From CAZSNT01 sp964607765 (GTDB lineage Bacteria; Verrucomicrobiota; Lentisphaeria; Oligosphaerales; JABHEG01): a stretch of 64,000 bases of DNA. The translations under genes and the position numbers were made by a program. Below are positions 36,653-45,826 of the stretch, piece after piece; the stretch's first letter is position 1, and the number at the start of each line of letters is the position of its first letter. The notes beneath the pieces were generated by a model that did no database searches, was not told the DNA's origin, and saw nothing but the letters and a program-made list of their open reading frames with translations. Where the stretch lies: positions 1 to 64,000 of the forward strand of contig CAZSNT010000011.1 in NCBI GenBank assembly GCA_964607765.1. The letters are read 5' to 3'.

Positions 36653-37876
36653 CTAACTGACCACGCTCTCGCCCAAAATCTGATCCGCCAACTGCTCATT
36701 GGTGAGCGCCCGACGTGTCAGAACGAGCTCGCCATTCGTGACGGCGGCCTCGGCCGGCATGGGCCGCAGGTTGTAGACCCCGCCCATGCTGTAACAGTAG
36801 GCACCGGCATTCTCGATGTCCAGCACATCGCCTTCGCGGATCTCGGGCAGCTCGCGCTGTTCCGCGAACCGGTCGCCGGTCTCGCAGATGTTGCCGCACA
36901 CGTCGTAGACTCGTGCCGGGCCGTCTGGGTTCGTCAGGTTCACGATGTGATGGTACGCCCCATACATCATCGGCCGGATCAGCTGCGGGAATCCCGAATT
37001 GCAGCCGGCGATCAGGCGGCCATTGTTATCCTTGATCGTGTTCACGCCCACGAGCAAATGCCCGGCCTCGGCCACAATGTACTTGCCCGGTTCGAAGCGC
37101 AGCTCCAGATCGCGTCCGTAGCCTGCGCAAAAACCGTTGAACAATTCGCCGATCTTCGCACCCATGGCAACGTAGTCGATACGTGCCTCGTCCGGTTTGT
37201 AGGGGACCTTGAAGCCACCGCCGAAATCGAGAAACTCCAGGCCCGGAAAACGCTCCGGAGTAGCCACGCTCATCAGGTTCGCCATGCTGCGATAGACCGA
37301 CTCGGTCATGGTCAGTCCCGACCCGGTGTGCTCGTGCAACCCGACCACGGTCAGGTTGTGCTGCGCGCAGATGTCGCGGACCTTGTCCGCATCCGCCATC
37401 AGGATCCCGAACTTGGTCAGGTCGCCGCCTGTGCGCACCTTCTCGTGTTCGCCGTCAACGACGTCCGGGTTGAAGCGCACGCAAACGCGCTCGCCCGGGA
37501 ACTCGCGTCCGAACCTCTCAAGACGCGACAGGGATCCGATGTTGAACAGAACGCCCGACGCCTGGACCTCGCGGACCTCGGCATCGGTCATGTTGTTAGC
37601 CGTGTACAACATACGGTCCGAGGTGAACCCCAGCTTCTGCGCCAGCGCAATCTCACCCGGGCTGACCGTATCCAGGGACGCACCCACATCACGCAAAGCC
37701 GTCAGAATGGCAGGCGAGTAGTTCGCCTTCATCGCGTAATACACGCGCAGGTTCGGGACCGGGATAACGTCGTGCAGCTCCTGGTAGCACTGCAGAACAC
37801 GATCGATGTCATACACAAACAGGGGCGTGCCCAGTTCCTGAGCCGCCTTCCGCAACATGCTGTTGTCCAGTGCCAT
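36653..37876 (-). CDS. lysA: Diaminopimelate decarboxylase
   Basis: 407 residues, with GAGG upstream of the ATG. A fold-type III PLP enzyme: Lys50 in YYAMKANY binds PLP, HEHTGSG and LDFGGGF support the cofactor, and VCGNICETGD carries active-site residues of the second subunit interface. It decarboxylates meso-DAP to lysine. Other family members act on ornithine, arginine or carboxynorspermidine, but the neighbouring dapF supports DAP. The MDR dehydrogenase lies 181 bases upstream. Confidence 0.92.
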   Translation of the reverse strand: MALDNSMLRKAAQELGTPLFVYDIDRVLQCYQELHDVIPVPNLRVYYAMKANYSPAILTALRDVGASLDTVSPGEIALAQKLGFTSDRMLYTANNMTDAEVREVQASGVLFNIGSLSRLERFGREFPGERVCVRFNPDVVDGEHEKVRTGGDLTKFGILMADADKVRDICAQHNLTVVGLHEHTGSGLTMTESVYRSMANLMSVATPERFPGLEFLDFGGGFKVPYKPDEARIDYVAMGAKIGELFNGFCAGYGRDLELRFEPGKYIVAEAGHLLVGVNTIKDNNGRLIAGCNSGFPQLIRPMMYGAYHHIVNLTNPDGPARVYDVCGNICETGDRFAEQRELPEIREGDVLDIENAGAYCYSMGGVYNLRPMPAEAAVTNGELVLTRRALTNEQLADQILGESVVS

Positions 37877-38057
37877 ATGAGCCTCGTTCCAGTTGCTTGC
37901 TTGGCCAAACGCCCGGGCTGTGCCGAAACGCTACCAATAGCGCGCCGAGCGCAAGAAACCAGTCGGCCGGACGTGTTTTGGGCCGAACCGGGAGCCCAGA
38001 TCATGCACGCAAAATGCCAGAACGCCCTCGCCCCCAGCCCTTGCCCCTCGCTACTCG

Positions 38058-39074
38058 CTACCTGCTCCTTAGAACCACCTTGAACGCGTCCCGGGACACG
38101 ACCAGATCCATCGCGCGCGGCGCCTCGTCAAGCGGCAGCACGTGGCTGCAGTAATGTCCGGGGTCCACACGGCCCTCGAGGATCAACTGCACGATCTCAT
38201 CGTGCACGTCGTGCTCACGGTAAGGAAATGTGAGGGCGTGGATGCAGGTGTGATGCGGCAGCGCCAGCAGATCGATGCTGGAATGGCCTCTGCTCAACAC
38301 ACCGGTCACCCCGACCTTACCCCCCTTGTGCAGCAGACGCGCGGCTTCATGGATGACAGCGGGCGAGCCCACCGCGTCAATGGCCAGGTGCACACGACGC
38401 TCGCCCATCCAGTCCGGCACGCTGGCATCGTGCGAGTTCAGCACGGCGTCCGCGCCGCCCACCTCGCGTGCTTTGGCCAGACGCTTGTCCCAGTGCCCCA
38501 CGCAACCGACCCAGCCCGCCCCCTCCATGCGCAGGAACTGCACGAGAGCCAAGCCCATCGGGCCGTCACCGTAAACGAGCGCATCCATGCCTGGTCGGAA
38601 GCCGAAATTGCGCACCGCGCTCAGCGTCTCTTTCAGCGACAGAATCACGGCTGCGCCGACCGGATCGATCGTGCGCGGGATGCGCCGCATGGCTCCGATC
38701 CGTGGAGTTAACCCCTTCGCCCGCGTCGCCTCGGCGTCCTGTACCACCGCGTACTCGCTCATCGCCCCCCACATGCTGCCGTAACGCGTACCGGGAACGA
38801 GCCGAAACGGCGGGTTGATCATGCGGTCGCCCACCTGCCAGGCCCGGACCTCGTCCCCCACTTCCACCACTTCGCCCACACTCTCGTGGCCGACCAGCGC
38901 GGGAAATGGCACGGTCATGTTCCCGATCTTGCCCTGGATGATCTTCAGGTCGGTGCCATTGCAGAATCCGGACGCAATGATCTTGACCAGGCACTCGTGC
39001 GGCTCGATCGCCGGCACGGGCACATCGTCCACCACCTCGATCCTACCCGGCTCAACAGCACAGACAGACTTCAC
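38058..39074 (-). CDS. Zinc-type MDR alcohol/polyol dehydrogenase
   Basis: 338 residues. I chose the GTG at 39074 (GGGAG about 10 bases upstream), because the ATG at 39155 would place the start inside a hairpin that looks like the upstream gene's terminator. Features: the catalytic zinc region FCNGTD (Cys, with Asp/Asn), GHESVGEV (His-Glu), and a Rossmann domain with YGDGPMGL. The four structural-zinc cysteines of classical ADH are missing, as in a subset of sugar dehydrogenases. It likely oxidises a sugar or polyol with NAD(P). It follows sugar isomerase genes on the same strand. Confidence 0.83.
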   Translation of the reverse strand: MKSVCAVEPGRIEVVDDVPVPAIEPHECLVKIIASGFCNGTDLKIIQGKIGNMTVPFPALVGHESVGEVVEVGDEVRAWQVGDRMINPPFRLVPGTRYGSMWGAMSEYAVVQDAEATRAKGLTPRIGAMRRIPRTIDPVGAAVILSLKETLSAVRNFGFRPGMDALVYGDGPMGLALVQFLRMEGAGWVGCVGHWDKRLAKAREVGGADAVLNSHDASVPDWMGERRVHLAIDAVGSPAVIHEAARLLHKGGKVGVTGVLSRGHSSIDLLALPHHTCIHALTFPYREHDVHDEIVQLILEGRVDPGHYCSHVLPLDEAPRAMDLVVSRDAFKVVLRSR

Positions 39075-39140
39075 TGCAACAGACTCCCACCAGCCCCCCC
39101 ACGACCACACGGACCGGAAAAAGACCACGACCACACGCAC

Positions 39141-39171
39141 CGAAAAGACCCCCACGACCTTGCGTCGTGGG
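39141..39171 (-). terminator. Probable rho-independent terminator of the fucose-isomerase-like gene
   Basis: On the minus strand an 8-bp perfect hairpin (CCCACGAC/GTCGTGGG, loop 5; 39151-39171) is followed by a short T-rich stretch (GGTCTTTTC). It lies 83 bases after the stop at 39254 and before the dehydrogenase start. Confidence 0.6.
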
Positions 39172-39253
39172 TGAATCAGATCTGCCGATCAAACCACGCC
39201 GCACCATCCCCCCCCCAACCACACCTGATCAAACCGCCGCCCACCATTGCCTC

Positions 39254-40750
39254 CTACGCAATCCCACCACCGGGGCAGGACGGCAGCAACGCCGCCGTCT
39301 CTGCCGCATCCGGCACGGGCACGGTCAGATCGGTCACAGTCAGTCCGCGGAACCGCAGGATATCACAGACCTCGGCGCCAATCTCACCTTTCATGGCCAC
39401 GAAGTGGTGGATCCCCGTGTTTTCGATCTGACGCAGCACGTCCGGGAAATTCGGCACAAACGCCCAGCCCGTACAGCCGCGGCTGCCGCCGTCGCCCGGC
39501 ACGAAACGCCCCGCGAACACCGTGGCGTTGAACGCATCCGCGCTGGTGGCGGCGCTCACCGCTGTGAACGGTCCCGGCGTCACCGTACCGCAGACCGTGC
39601 CGCCGGACTCCAGCGTCCCGCCCCCAACCAACCAGTTCGGCGGCGTCTGGCTGCAGTGGAACACGTTGAACACACGCGGATCCCACCCGTTATTGTTGAC
39701 GTCGAGGATGACTGCCGGCTCGCCGGTCAGCGCCTGCCCCAATCCGGCCATGATCGCATGACACACATCCACTTCGCACACAACAGGCTTGCCCAGCAGC
39801 GCGTTCGCCAGCATGGAGAAGCCGCACGGCCGCATACCGAAAAAGCGGTCGAATTCGGGCCAGCAATGGATGGCCCCGGCATCGATCAGGCCCGCTTTGA
39901 ACGTCTGATCCAGCCAGACGAGGCAACGTACCAGCCGGTCCAGGTTCGGGTCATCGGCATCGACCGGAACCAACGCGCCCACACGCTCACGCATCGCGGC
40001 AACACGCACATCGTCACGCGCAATCGGTGCGGCCAGCCGCACCTCGCCGAACGCCGCCGCAAACCTGTTCTGCCCCTCTGCCAGTTCGCCGCCCAGGACC
40101 ACGTCGCCCCACAAATCCATCAGCTCAACCGTGTGCAGGCTGAACCCCAACTTGAACAGCAGCGGCTGGTTCACGAACGTCGTGGCAAAGGCGTCCGGGT
40201 TGACCCCCAGCATGGCCAGACGCATGTGGCGCAGGCTCTCGCAGCCCCGCACGAGCGCCGCGCAAGCAGTCAAGGCACCACCGAGCTGCGAACTCCGCAT
40301 ATCGAGCCGCCAACTCCGCATGATGCTGCGCCCCAGCATACGCACGTTGTGGTGCACCGACAGTGAACCGCACAGCGAGTCGCCCACTGCACTGCCTTCC
40401 ATGTCGGCCGGATCGTCGTTGTTCACGATCAGGAACACAGGCACGTCCGGCGGCAGCAGACGTACCGCGTCCATGACGCGCCGCTCCTGCATGAAATCAC
40501 CGCTGAACACAACCAGCGCGGCAATATCGTGAAGCTGCTCGCGCCACTCCTCCCAGTACGCCACAAAATGCGCGTCTGTACAAATCAGCCCGCCGTGCCC
40601 AACACTCTCTGACGGGAAGATGCCCTGCATCCCCGCGTCCGCAGCAGCAGCCTCAATCAACGGCACGAGCGCGGAGGTCAACCCGTAATCGTAAATGCCG
40701 CGGACCACGGGAAGAAACAGGACGCTTCGACGTTGCGGAACAACAGCCAT
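39254..40750 (-). CDS. L-fucose/L-arabinose isomerase-like protein
   Basis: 498 residues, ATG preceded by GGGAG. The chain starts VPQRRSVLFLPVVRG and has the length and order of the FucI/AraA fold. Candidate metal ligands are the acidic residues in VCEVDVCHA and ILDVNN and the His in HHFVAMKGE, in the order Glu-Asp-His of fucose isomerase. Such enzymes interconvert aldoses and ketoses. The divergence is large enough that the substrate is open. It lies downstream of the TIM-barrel isomerase in the same operon. Confidence 0.72.
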   Translation of the reverse strand: MAVVPQRRSVLFLPVVRGIYDYGLTSALVPLIEAAAADAGMQGIFPSESVGHGGLICTDAHFVAYWEEWREQLHDIAALVVFSGDFMQERRVMDAVRLLPPDVPVFLIVNNDDPADMEGSAVGDSLCGSLSVHHNVRMLGRSIMRSWRLDMRSSQLGGALTACAALVRGCESLRHMRLAMLGVNPDAFATTFVNQPLLFKLGFSLHTVELMDLWGDVVLGGELAEGQNRFAAAFGEVRLAAPIARDDVRVAAMRERVGALVPVDADDPNLDRLVRCLVWLDQTFKAGLIDAGAIHCWPEFDRFFGMRPCGFSMLANALLGKPVVCEVDVCHAIMAGLGQALTGEPAVILDVNNNGWDPRVFNVFHCSQTPPNWLVGGGTLESGGTVCGTVTPGPFTAVSAATSADAFNATVFAGRFVPGDGGSRGCTGWAFVPNFPDVLRQIENTGIHHFVAMKGEIGAEVCDILRFRGLTVTDLTVPVPDAAETAALLPSCPGGGIA

Positions 40751-40864
40751 AATGCACTCCCTTACCGATCGAGGGCGACGTCAATCAAGGCACATCGGAC
40801 GACGAGGACGAGGACGGGCACAACCATAGTCCGACGCCCCACCAATCCACCAATCCAGACCACC

Positions 40865-41632
40865 TCACAGCAAGGCTGCAACGTACTCGTAGGACACTTT
40901 CAGAATGCGTTCCAGCTCGGCATCGTCGTCAACGCCTTCCTGCTCGATGATGAAGTCCTGGACACCAAGCGACACGGCGCACTTCACGGCGGCGGCGACA
41001 TCCACGACCCCTTCGCCGGTCGCGCAGGCGGCCTTGCCGATCCCCGTGCCCTCGTGGTCCCTGCAGACATCCTTGATGTGCAGACAGGAAATGCGCTCAC
41101 CGTAGTGCTGCAGAAACGCCAGCGTGTCCACCTGCCCGCCAGCGTAGGCATTCCCAATGTCAGGCTGAAACGAGAGTTCGGGCACATTTTCGAGGAGCAC
41201 GTCGACCTGGGTCTTGCCGTCGAACATCGGCTGAATATCCGTGGCGTGGTTGTGGTACTCCACGTTCAGCCCGAGCGGAGCCAGTTTCTCCGTGTAGAAC
41301 TGCCGCAGTCGCGCCGCACTCTCCTTCATTGCCTCGACCGTACTGCCGCCATAGCCGCCGGGCAGGACCCACGCCCGGGCCTTCGCAGCGGCCAATTGAG
41401 CGACCAGCTCGTCGACATGGGGCTTGACCCACTCCGAGTTCGGCTGGTAATGCCCGGAACAGACTGTCAGCCCTGCCGCTTCAGCAAGCCGGTGCTGCTC
41501 TGTGCAAGGCACGGGCGGTTTCCAGCCCCAGGGCTCCGCGATATCGTAGCCAGTATCCGCAGCCAGCTTGAGCGCACCGACAAAGTCCGCATGGTCCTTG
41601 AGCATGATCATCTGGAACCCGATCCTGGCCAT
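40865..41632 (-). CDS. Sugar phosphate isomerase/epimerase (AP endonuclease 2-like TIM barrel)
   Basis: 255 residues, ATG preceded by AGGAG. A xylose isomerase-like TIM barrel: metal ligands occur in VEYHNHA (Glu/His), FQPDIGNA (Asp), CLHIKDV (His) and FIIEQEGVDD (Glu). IolE, Hyi and tagatose epimerase-type enzymes share this fold. It is the first gene of the minus-strand operon with the fucose-isomerase-like gene 114 bases downstream, which supports sugar catabolism. The specific sugar is not determined. Confidence 0.85.
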   Translation of the reverse strand: MARIGFQMIMLKDHADFVGALKLAADTGYDIAEPWGWKPPVPCTEQHRLAEAAGLTVCSGHYQPNSEWVKPHVDELVAQLAAAKARAWVLPGGYGGSTVEAMKESAARLRQFYTEKLAPLGLNVEYHNHATDIQPMFDGKTQVDVLLENVPELSFQPDIGNAYAGGQVDTLAFLQHYGERISCLHIKDVCRDHEGTGIGKAACATGEGVVDVAAAVKCAVSLGVQDFIIEQEGVDDDAELERILKVSYEYVAALL

Positions 41633-41948
41633 GTCCGTCTCTCCTATGTTCGAGTTGCTCGCCGATCTCCTGCGTCAAACCAGTCATGTAGTTTCGGTGC
41701 AGATCCCCGAATCCGCAAGCCCACGCGAGGCGTTGGTCATGAACTCACCAGAGGCGACAAGCAGAACGACATGCATGACCTGAGTGTCGGCAGTTGTCTG
41801 TACGGCGGGCGCCCCCCTCGGCCGACAGATCGCCGACGTGCCGCGCTGGACTTACCCGTTGCCTCGGCCCGGTGATCTGTGGTTGATCAGCCCCGGGCCC
41901 GGCTTTATGGTAACAGACCGCGTAGGATCCAGACCAGGGAGGACAACC
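41633..41948. other. Divergent intergenic region
   Basis: A 316-base divergent spacer between the isomerase operon and the sulfatase. A 45-codon plus-strand frame from 41648 exists, but it lacks a ribosome site and resembles no family, so I do not call it. A promoter for the sulfatase is visible at 41883-41911. Confidence 0.7.
41883..41911 (+). promoter_or_regulatory. Sigma-70-like promoter for the second sulfatase
   Basis: TTGATC (41883-41888) and TATGGT (41906-41911) are 17 bases apart, 38 bases before the ATG at 41949. The spacer is a GC-rich palindrome-like string (CCCCGGGCCCGG) that could hold an operator. Confidence 0.5.
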
Positions 41949-43418
41949 ATGCCCAACCGTTGCGGCAGGCCAAATATCCTGTTTGCCATTGCTGACGATG
42001 CATCGCATTGCAGTGCGTACGGACACGCCTTCGTGAACACCCGGCACTTCGACCGTGTCGCCAAGAAGGGCATCCTGTTCACGAACGCGTTCACCACCAA
42101 CCCGAAGTGCGCGCCGTCCAGGGCCAGCATCCTGACCGGTCGTCACACGTGGCAGAACCGCGAATCCTGCCTGCACTGGAACTACTGGCCCGAGAACCTG
42201 CCGGTCTACACCGACCTGCTGGAGGACGCCGGCTACCACGTGGGCTACACCGGCAAAGGCTGGGGACCAGGCGATTGGAAACGCTGCGGCCGCACCCGCA
42301 ATCCTGCAGGCCCCTGCTACGACGGGCAGACTCTCAAACCGCCGGCCGGCTCCAGAATCTCCCAGAAGGACTACGCCGCGAACTTCGAGGACTTCCTCAC
42401 CGCCCGTCCGGATAACACGCCGTTCTACTTCTGGTACGGCGGCCACGAACCGCACCGGGCCTACACGCCCGGCGAAGGCAGACGCCACGGCAAGCGCTTG
42501 GCAAGCGTCACGGAAGTGCCACCCTACTGGCCGCAGGAAGACGTGGTGCGTGACGATATGCTCGACTACGCATTCGAAACCGAGTGGTTCGACAAGCAAC
42601 TCGGCAAGATGCTCGCCAAGCTCAAACAGATTGGTGAACTGGACAACACGCTGGTCGTGGTCACGTCCGACAACGGCGCGCCCTTCCCGCGCGTCAAAGG
42701 TCAGATGTACGATGACGACTTCCGACTGCCCCTGGCGATCATGTGGCCGACTCGCATCCAAGCCGGCCGGACAGTCGATGACCTGGTCTGTTTCACCGAT
42801 TTCGCACCGACCTTCCTCGAAGCTGCCGGCATCCTCGACACAGGCGCTGCGGAGTTCGCAACCGCCATCCCGGGCCGCAGTCTGTTCGACGTGTTCGGCG
42901 CCGAGGGCAGCGGCACGGTCACGCCCGACCGGCAGCGCGCCTACATGGGACGCGAACGCCACGACATGGGCCGTGAAGACGATCTCGGCTACCCCGTACG
43001 CTGTATCCGCACGCCCCGGCATCTTTACGTCCGTAACTTCGCCCCCGACCGCTGGCCGGCCGGGAACCCGGAAACCAACTACACCAACTGCGACAGCTCG
43101 CCGACCAAGACGCGGATCCTCGAGCTTTACGAGCACGCCGAAGACCACTACTGGCAGCTGTCCTTCGGCAAACGCCCGGCAGAAGAGCTCTACGACATCA
43201 TCGACGACCCCTACTGCATGCAGAACCTGGCCGAGCAGGAGGAACTTCAGGAGCTGAAGGCGCAGCTCTGGGAGGAACTGAGAGCGGAACTGGAGCGCAC
43301 CGGGGACCCACGGATTTCCGGCAACGGCGATGTATTCGAAAGCTACGAATACATTGTCGACGCCCCCCACTCCTGGGCCAACTACCTGAAGAGCAAGTGG
43401 CACCCGCAAGGGTACTGA
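41949..43418 (+). CDS. Sulfatase (heparan N-sulfatase-like)
   Basis: 489 residues from the ATG at 41949, with GGGAGG 6-7 bases upstream. Metal-binding AIADDASH (Asp16-Asp17) and the maturation motif C54-A-P-S-R (formylglycine) are present, with a distal VTSDNGAPF. The N-terminal motif, short loops and CAPSR version resemble N-sulfoglucosamine sulfohydrolase-type (S1_8) enzymes. No signal peptide is seen. It is divergent from the sugar isomerase operon, suggesting coordinated breakdown of a sulfated sugar. Confidence 0.9.
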   Translation: MPNRCGRPNILFAIADDASHCSAYGHAFVNTRHFDRVAKKGILFTNAFTTNPKCAPSRASILTGRHTWQNRESCLHWNYWPENLPVYTDLLEDAGYHVGYTGKGWGPGDWKRCGRTRNPAGPCYDGQTLKPPAGSRISQKDYAANFEDFLTARPDNTPFYFWYGGHEPHRAYTPGEGRRHGKRLASVTEVPPYWPQEDVVRDDMLDYAFETEWFDKQLGKMLAKLKQIGELDNTLVVVTSDNGAPFPRVKGQMYDDDFRLPLAIMWPTRIQAGRTVDDLVCFTDFAPTFLEAAGILDTGAAEFATAIPGRSLFDVFGAEGSGTVTPDRQRAYMGRERHDMGREDDLGYPVRCIRTPRHLYVRNFAPDRWPAGNPETNYTNCDSSPTKTRILELYEHAEDHYWQLSFGKRPAEELYDIIDDPYCMQNLAEQEELQELKAQLWEELRAELERTGDPRISGNGDVFESYEYIVDAPHSWANYLKSKWHPQGY

Positions 43419-43423
43419 CTTCT

Positions 43424-43477
43424 GTGCCGTTCGGGGCCGAGTGGCCTACTGCCGGATGTACCGCGGGCGACCCCCGA
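43424..43477 (+). repeat. Diverged third copy of the 56-bp element of 14856
   Basis: The order of words GTGCCG-TCGGGG-CCG-GGCCTACT-CC-GATGTAC matches the two copies at 14856-14967, with several substitutions and a lost G. Like those, it lies just downstream of a coding region, here 6 bases after the sulfatase stop. The remaining bases to 43700 hold no gene I support. Confidence 0.6.
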
Positions 43478-43708
43478 CCACCACCCGGCGTGTCACGCAC
43501 TGCACCAACCCCACGCCGAGCTGCAGGCAACAGCGCACCGGAGCAAGAAGGCCCTTTCGCCGGTCGCCGTGACCATTGCACGGCTCCGCGCGCTGTCCGA
43601 AGTCGGCAGAGCCTGTCACCGGGGTGGTCAACACCACCGCAGCCAAGGTGTGCAAGTGCTGGGCCCGTGAGGACATTGCCTGCCCGGGACAACTGAGTTC
43701 GTTTTTTC

Positions 43709-43737
43709 TTGACTTTTGCAGCCGCTTTCACTAAACT
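43709..43737 (+). promoter_or_regulatory. Strong sigma-70-like promoter for the pseudopilin-like gene
   Basis: TTGACT (43709-43714), 17-base spacer, TAAACT (43732-43737). It is preceded by a T-rich run and lies 83 bases before the ATG at 43820. Confidence 0.7.
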
Positions 43738-43819
43738 ACAGCCCAACGTGACGATCATTCCTACAGGCGTGCTCTGCCCCCGGGCACAGCACCGATACCC
43801 AACAAGGAGACGAACAGAG

Positions 43820-44563
43820 ATGAGTAACTCCCGGACTCCTCCCCCGCACCCAAAGCCCAAATTCACCCTGATCGAACTGTTGGTCGTGATTGCGATCATC
43901 GCAATCCTCGCCGCCATGCTGCTTCCGGCCCTGCAGAAAGCCAAGGGCAAGGCACAGACCATCAGCTGCACGTCCAACCTCAAACAGGTCGGTCTGGCTT
44001 TGTCAATGTACGCCGATTCCAACGACGAGATCGTGCCCATGTGGCTCGACGTCTGGGCACAGCCCTGGCACTGGAAGCTCAAGGACCTGGCAGCCGACAC
44101 CACGCTTTGGCAGTGCCCGACCCGCGTACGGCTCTTCCCCAACGGTGGTGCGACCGACGATCCCAAGAACACCCCGTGGCCGCAGACCAATTACGACGGA
44201 TCCTACCGCGTGGACTACGGCGTCAACATCCGCGGTTACAGGTGGAGCGCAACCCTTCCCGGGCGACGCGGGTTCGGTAACGCGTACTGGGATGACTCAA
44301 CCTGGGGCAGGGCTGTCAAGCTCGCGCATATCCTCAGGCCGTCCGAGGTGATCTATGCCGGGGACCGCTACCAGAGCGTGGCAGGGCAAAGCTGGATGTC
44401 TCAGAGCAAGATCAGCCCGGGCGAAGCGACTCCTAATCACGTCTACCAAGCGATGGCCATCCACGACCCGTCGGGCGCCAACTACCTCATGGTGGACGGA
44501 CGCGCCGGATGGATGTCGCAGACGAACTGCAGACAGCGCACCATGTGGGACATCGCCGACTGA
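43820..44563 (+). CDS. Type II secretion/type IV pilus pseudopilin-like protein
   Basis: 247 residues, ATG with AAGGAG 10 bases upstream. A Pro/Lys-rich leader ends at a prepilin peptidase site, after which comes FTLIELLVVIAI, the class III N-methylated helix with Phe+1 and Glu+5. The mature part begins with the conserved LPALQKAKGKAQ and CTSNLKQVG, typical of the large pseudopilin families of Lentisphaerae and Planctomycetes, and ends with MVDGRAGW. It is anchored through the N-terminal helix and likely assembles or is secreted at the envelope. No other pilus gene is adjacent; the ATPase at 47953 is the closest. Confidence 0.93.
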   Translation: MSNSRTPPPHPKPKFTLIELLVVIAIIAILAAMLLPALQKAKGKAQTISCTSNLKQVGLALSMYADSNDEIVPMWLDVWAQPWHWKLKDLAADTTLWQCPTRVRLFPNGGATDDPKNTPWPQTNYDGSYRVDYGVNIRGYRWSATLPGRRGFGNAYWDDSTWGRAVKLAHILRPSEVIYAGDRYQSVAGQSWMSQSKISPGEATPNHVYQAMAIHDPSGANYLMVDGRAGWMSQTNCRQRTMWDIAD

Positions 44564-44593
44564 GTCGACCGGCCCAAGCTCACTTGACACACA

Positions 44594-44630
44594 GACGGCC
44601 AGCCTGCCCAGGCTGGCCGTCTTTCTCTTT
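44594..44630 (+). terminator. Rho-independent terminator after the pseudopilin-like gene
   Basis: A very stable hairpin with 13-bp arms (GACGGCCAGCCTG and its complement, 44594-44621) and a tight loop, followed by the T-rich CTTTCTCTTT. It insulates the pseudopilin gene from aroQ. Confidence 0.9.
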
Positions 44631-44734
44631 GCCAGCAGCAGCAGCGGGACAGGAGCCGGCCCACTTGGCTCGGGCCGGAACTCGCGGTATTGTTAGGCCC
44701 GTGAGCCGCCGGACCAGCAGGAAAGGGATTGGAC

Positions 44735-45202
44735 ATGGCCGACATACCGTTGCGCATCCTGGTACTCAACGGCCCAAATCTGCAGTTGCTCGGCCGACGC
44801 GAGCCTGCGGTCTACGGCTCCCAGACGCTGGAGGACATTGAGGAGCGTGTCGCCCGGACGGCGGCCAGCCTGGGCGTTCTGGTTGACTGCCGGCAGTCAA
44901 ACCACGAAGGGGAGCTGGTCGATTGGATAGGACGCGCCATGGACACTTTCGACGGGTTGGTAATCAACCCGGGCGCTTACACCCACACCAGCGTCGCGCT
45001 GCGCGACGCCATCGCAGGTACGGGGCTGTGCGCGGTGGAAGTGCACATCAGCAACGTGGCTGCCCGTGAGGAGTTCCGGCACCGCTCCCTGACCGCCCCC
45101 GTGTGCCTGGGACAGGTGAGCGGATTCGGCCTTGCCGGCTACGAGTGGGCGTTGCGCGGGTTGATCGAGCACCTTGGCACCCCGGGCGCTGCACAGCAGT
45201 GA
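44735..45202 (+). CDS. aroQ: Type II 3-dehydroquinate dehydratase
   Basis: 155 residues from the ATG at 44735; an in-frame TTG at 44729 would add two residues. The active-site set of AroQ is intact: Arg22 and Tyr27 in the lid, Asn78 in INPGAYTH, His84, and His104 in EVHISN. It dehydrates 3-dehydroquinate in the shikimate pathway and forms dodecamers. Normal length; it begins after the pseudopilin terminator, so it has its own transcription. Confidence 0.96.
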   Translation: MADIPLRILVLNGPNLQLLGRREPAVYGSQTLEDIEERVARTAASLGVLVDCRQSNHEGELVDWIGRAMDTFDGLVINPGAYTHTSVALRDAIAGTGLCAVEVHISNVAAREEFRHRSLTAPVCLGQVSGFGLAGYEWALRGLIEHLGTPGAAQQ

Positions 45203-45281
45203 ATCGGTCCGAGGCCAAGCCGCTGCGTCGAGCGTTCAAAGCGGCCCTTTTCCGGTTCGTAACATACTGAATGTAGCCTCT

Positions 45282-45309
45282 TTGCCAAAGGCGGACCAGA
45301 CGCTACAGT
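45282..45309 (+). promoter_or_regulatory. Possible promoter of the Asp23/AmaP-like pair
   Basis: TTGCCA (45282-45287), 16-base spacer, TACAGT (45304-45309), about 60 bases before the ATG at 45368. Confidence 0.4.
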
Positions 45310-45367
45310 ACCGTTGTTCTGGCAGTGAACAGCGCCAAGCGAACAACCTGACTGAGGAGTACATAGA

Positions 45368-45817
45368 ATGGTGGACGAGACAGGCAAGAACAGTGTTGAG
45401 GAACCGGAAGTCACGGTACCGGAGATCATCAGTGAGGAAGTCAACGAAGCCGGCACGATCCGGATCTCGGAGAATGTCATTGCGGCCGTTGTGCGCAAGT
45501 ACACATTGGAGGTGGACGGCGTAATCGGGTTCGCCGCGGGCGGCTTCGGCGGCGCACTCGCCGACATGATCCACAAACGCCGGTACGAGAGCAGCGTGAT
45601 GGTGAACCTCGAGGGCGACGCGGTCAATATCGCGGTCACGCTCGTCCTGCAGTTCGGGGTGCGCATCCCCGACGTGGCAGCCAATGTCCAGGACGTGGTG
45701 CGCTCGCAGGTCAAGGAACTCACCGGCAAGAATGTGACCAAGGTCGATGTGATTGTGCAGGACCTGCAGGAGGAAGCAGCCCCTGAGCCCGACATCACCG
45801 AAACGATCAACGAGTAG
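45368..45817 (+). CDS. Asp23/Gls24-family envelope stress protein
   Basis: 149 residues, ATG with GAGGAG upstream. The Asp23 domain spans about 25-125: TIRISENVIAAVV, VDGVIGFAAG, MVNLEGDAVNIAVTLV and VQDVVRSQVKELTG. Asp23 proteins are cytoplasmic but bound to the membrane by AmaP partners, and are linked to cell envelope stress. The next gene, 9 bases downstream, encodes a single-membrane-segment protein of the same fold, which supports the Asp23-AmaP arrangement. Confidence 0.88.
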   Translation: MVDETGKNSVEEPEVTVPEIISEEVNEAGTIRISENVIAAVVRKYTLEVDGVIGFAAGGFGGALADMIHKRRYESSVMVNLEGDAVNIAVTLVLQFGVRIPDVAANVQDVVRSQVKELTGKNVTKVDVIVQDLQEEAAPEPDITETINE

Positions 45818-45826
45818 AGGCAGATC

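Noticed and set aside
41648..41783. Small 45-codon gene in the divergent region
   Set aside because: No ribosome site, no family resemblance; more likely leader or spacer sequence.
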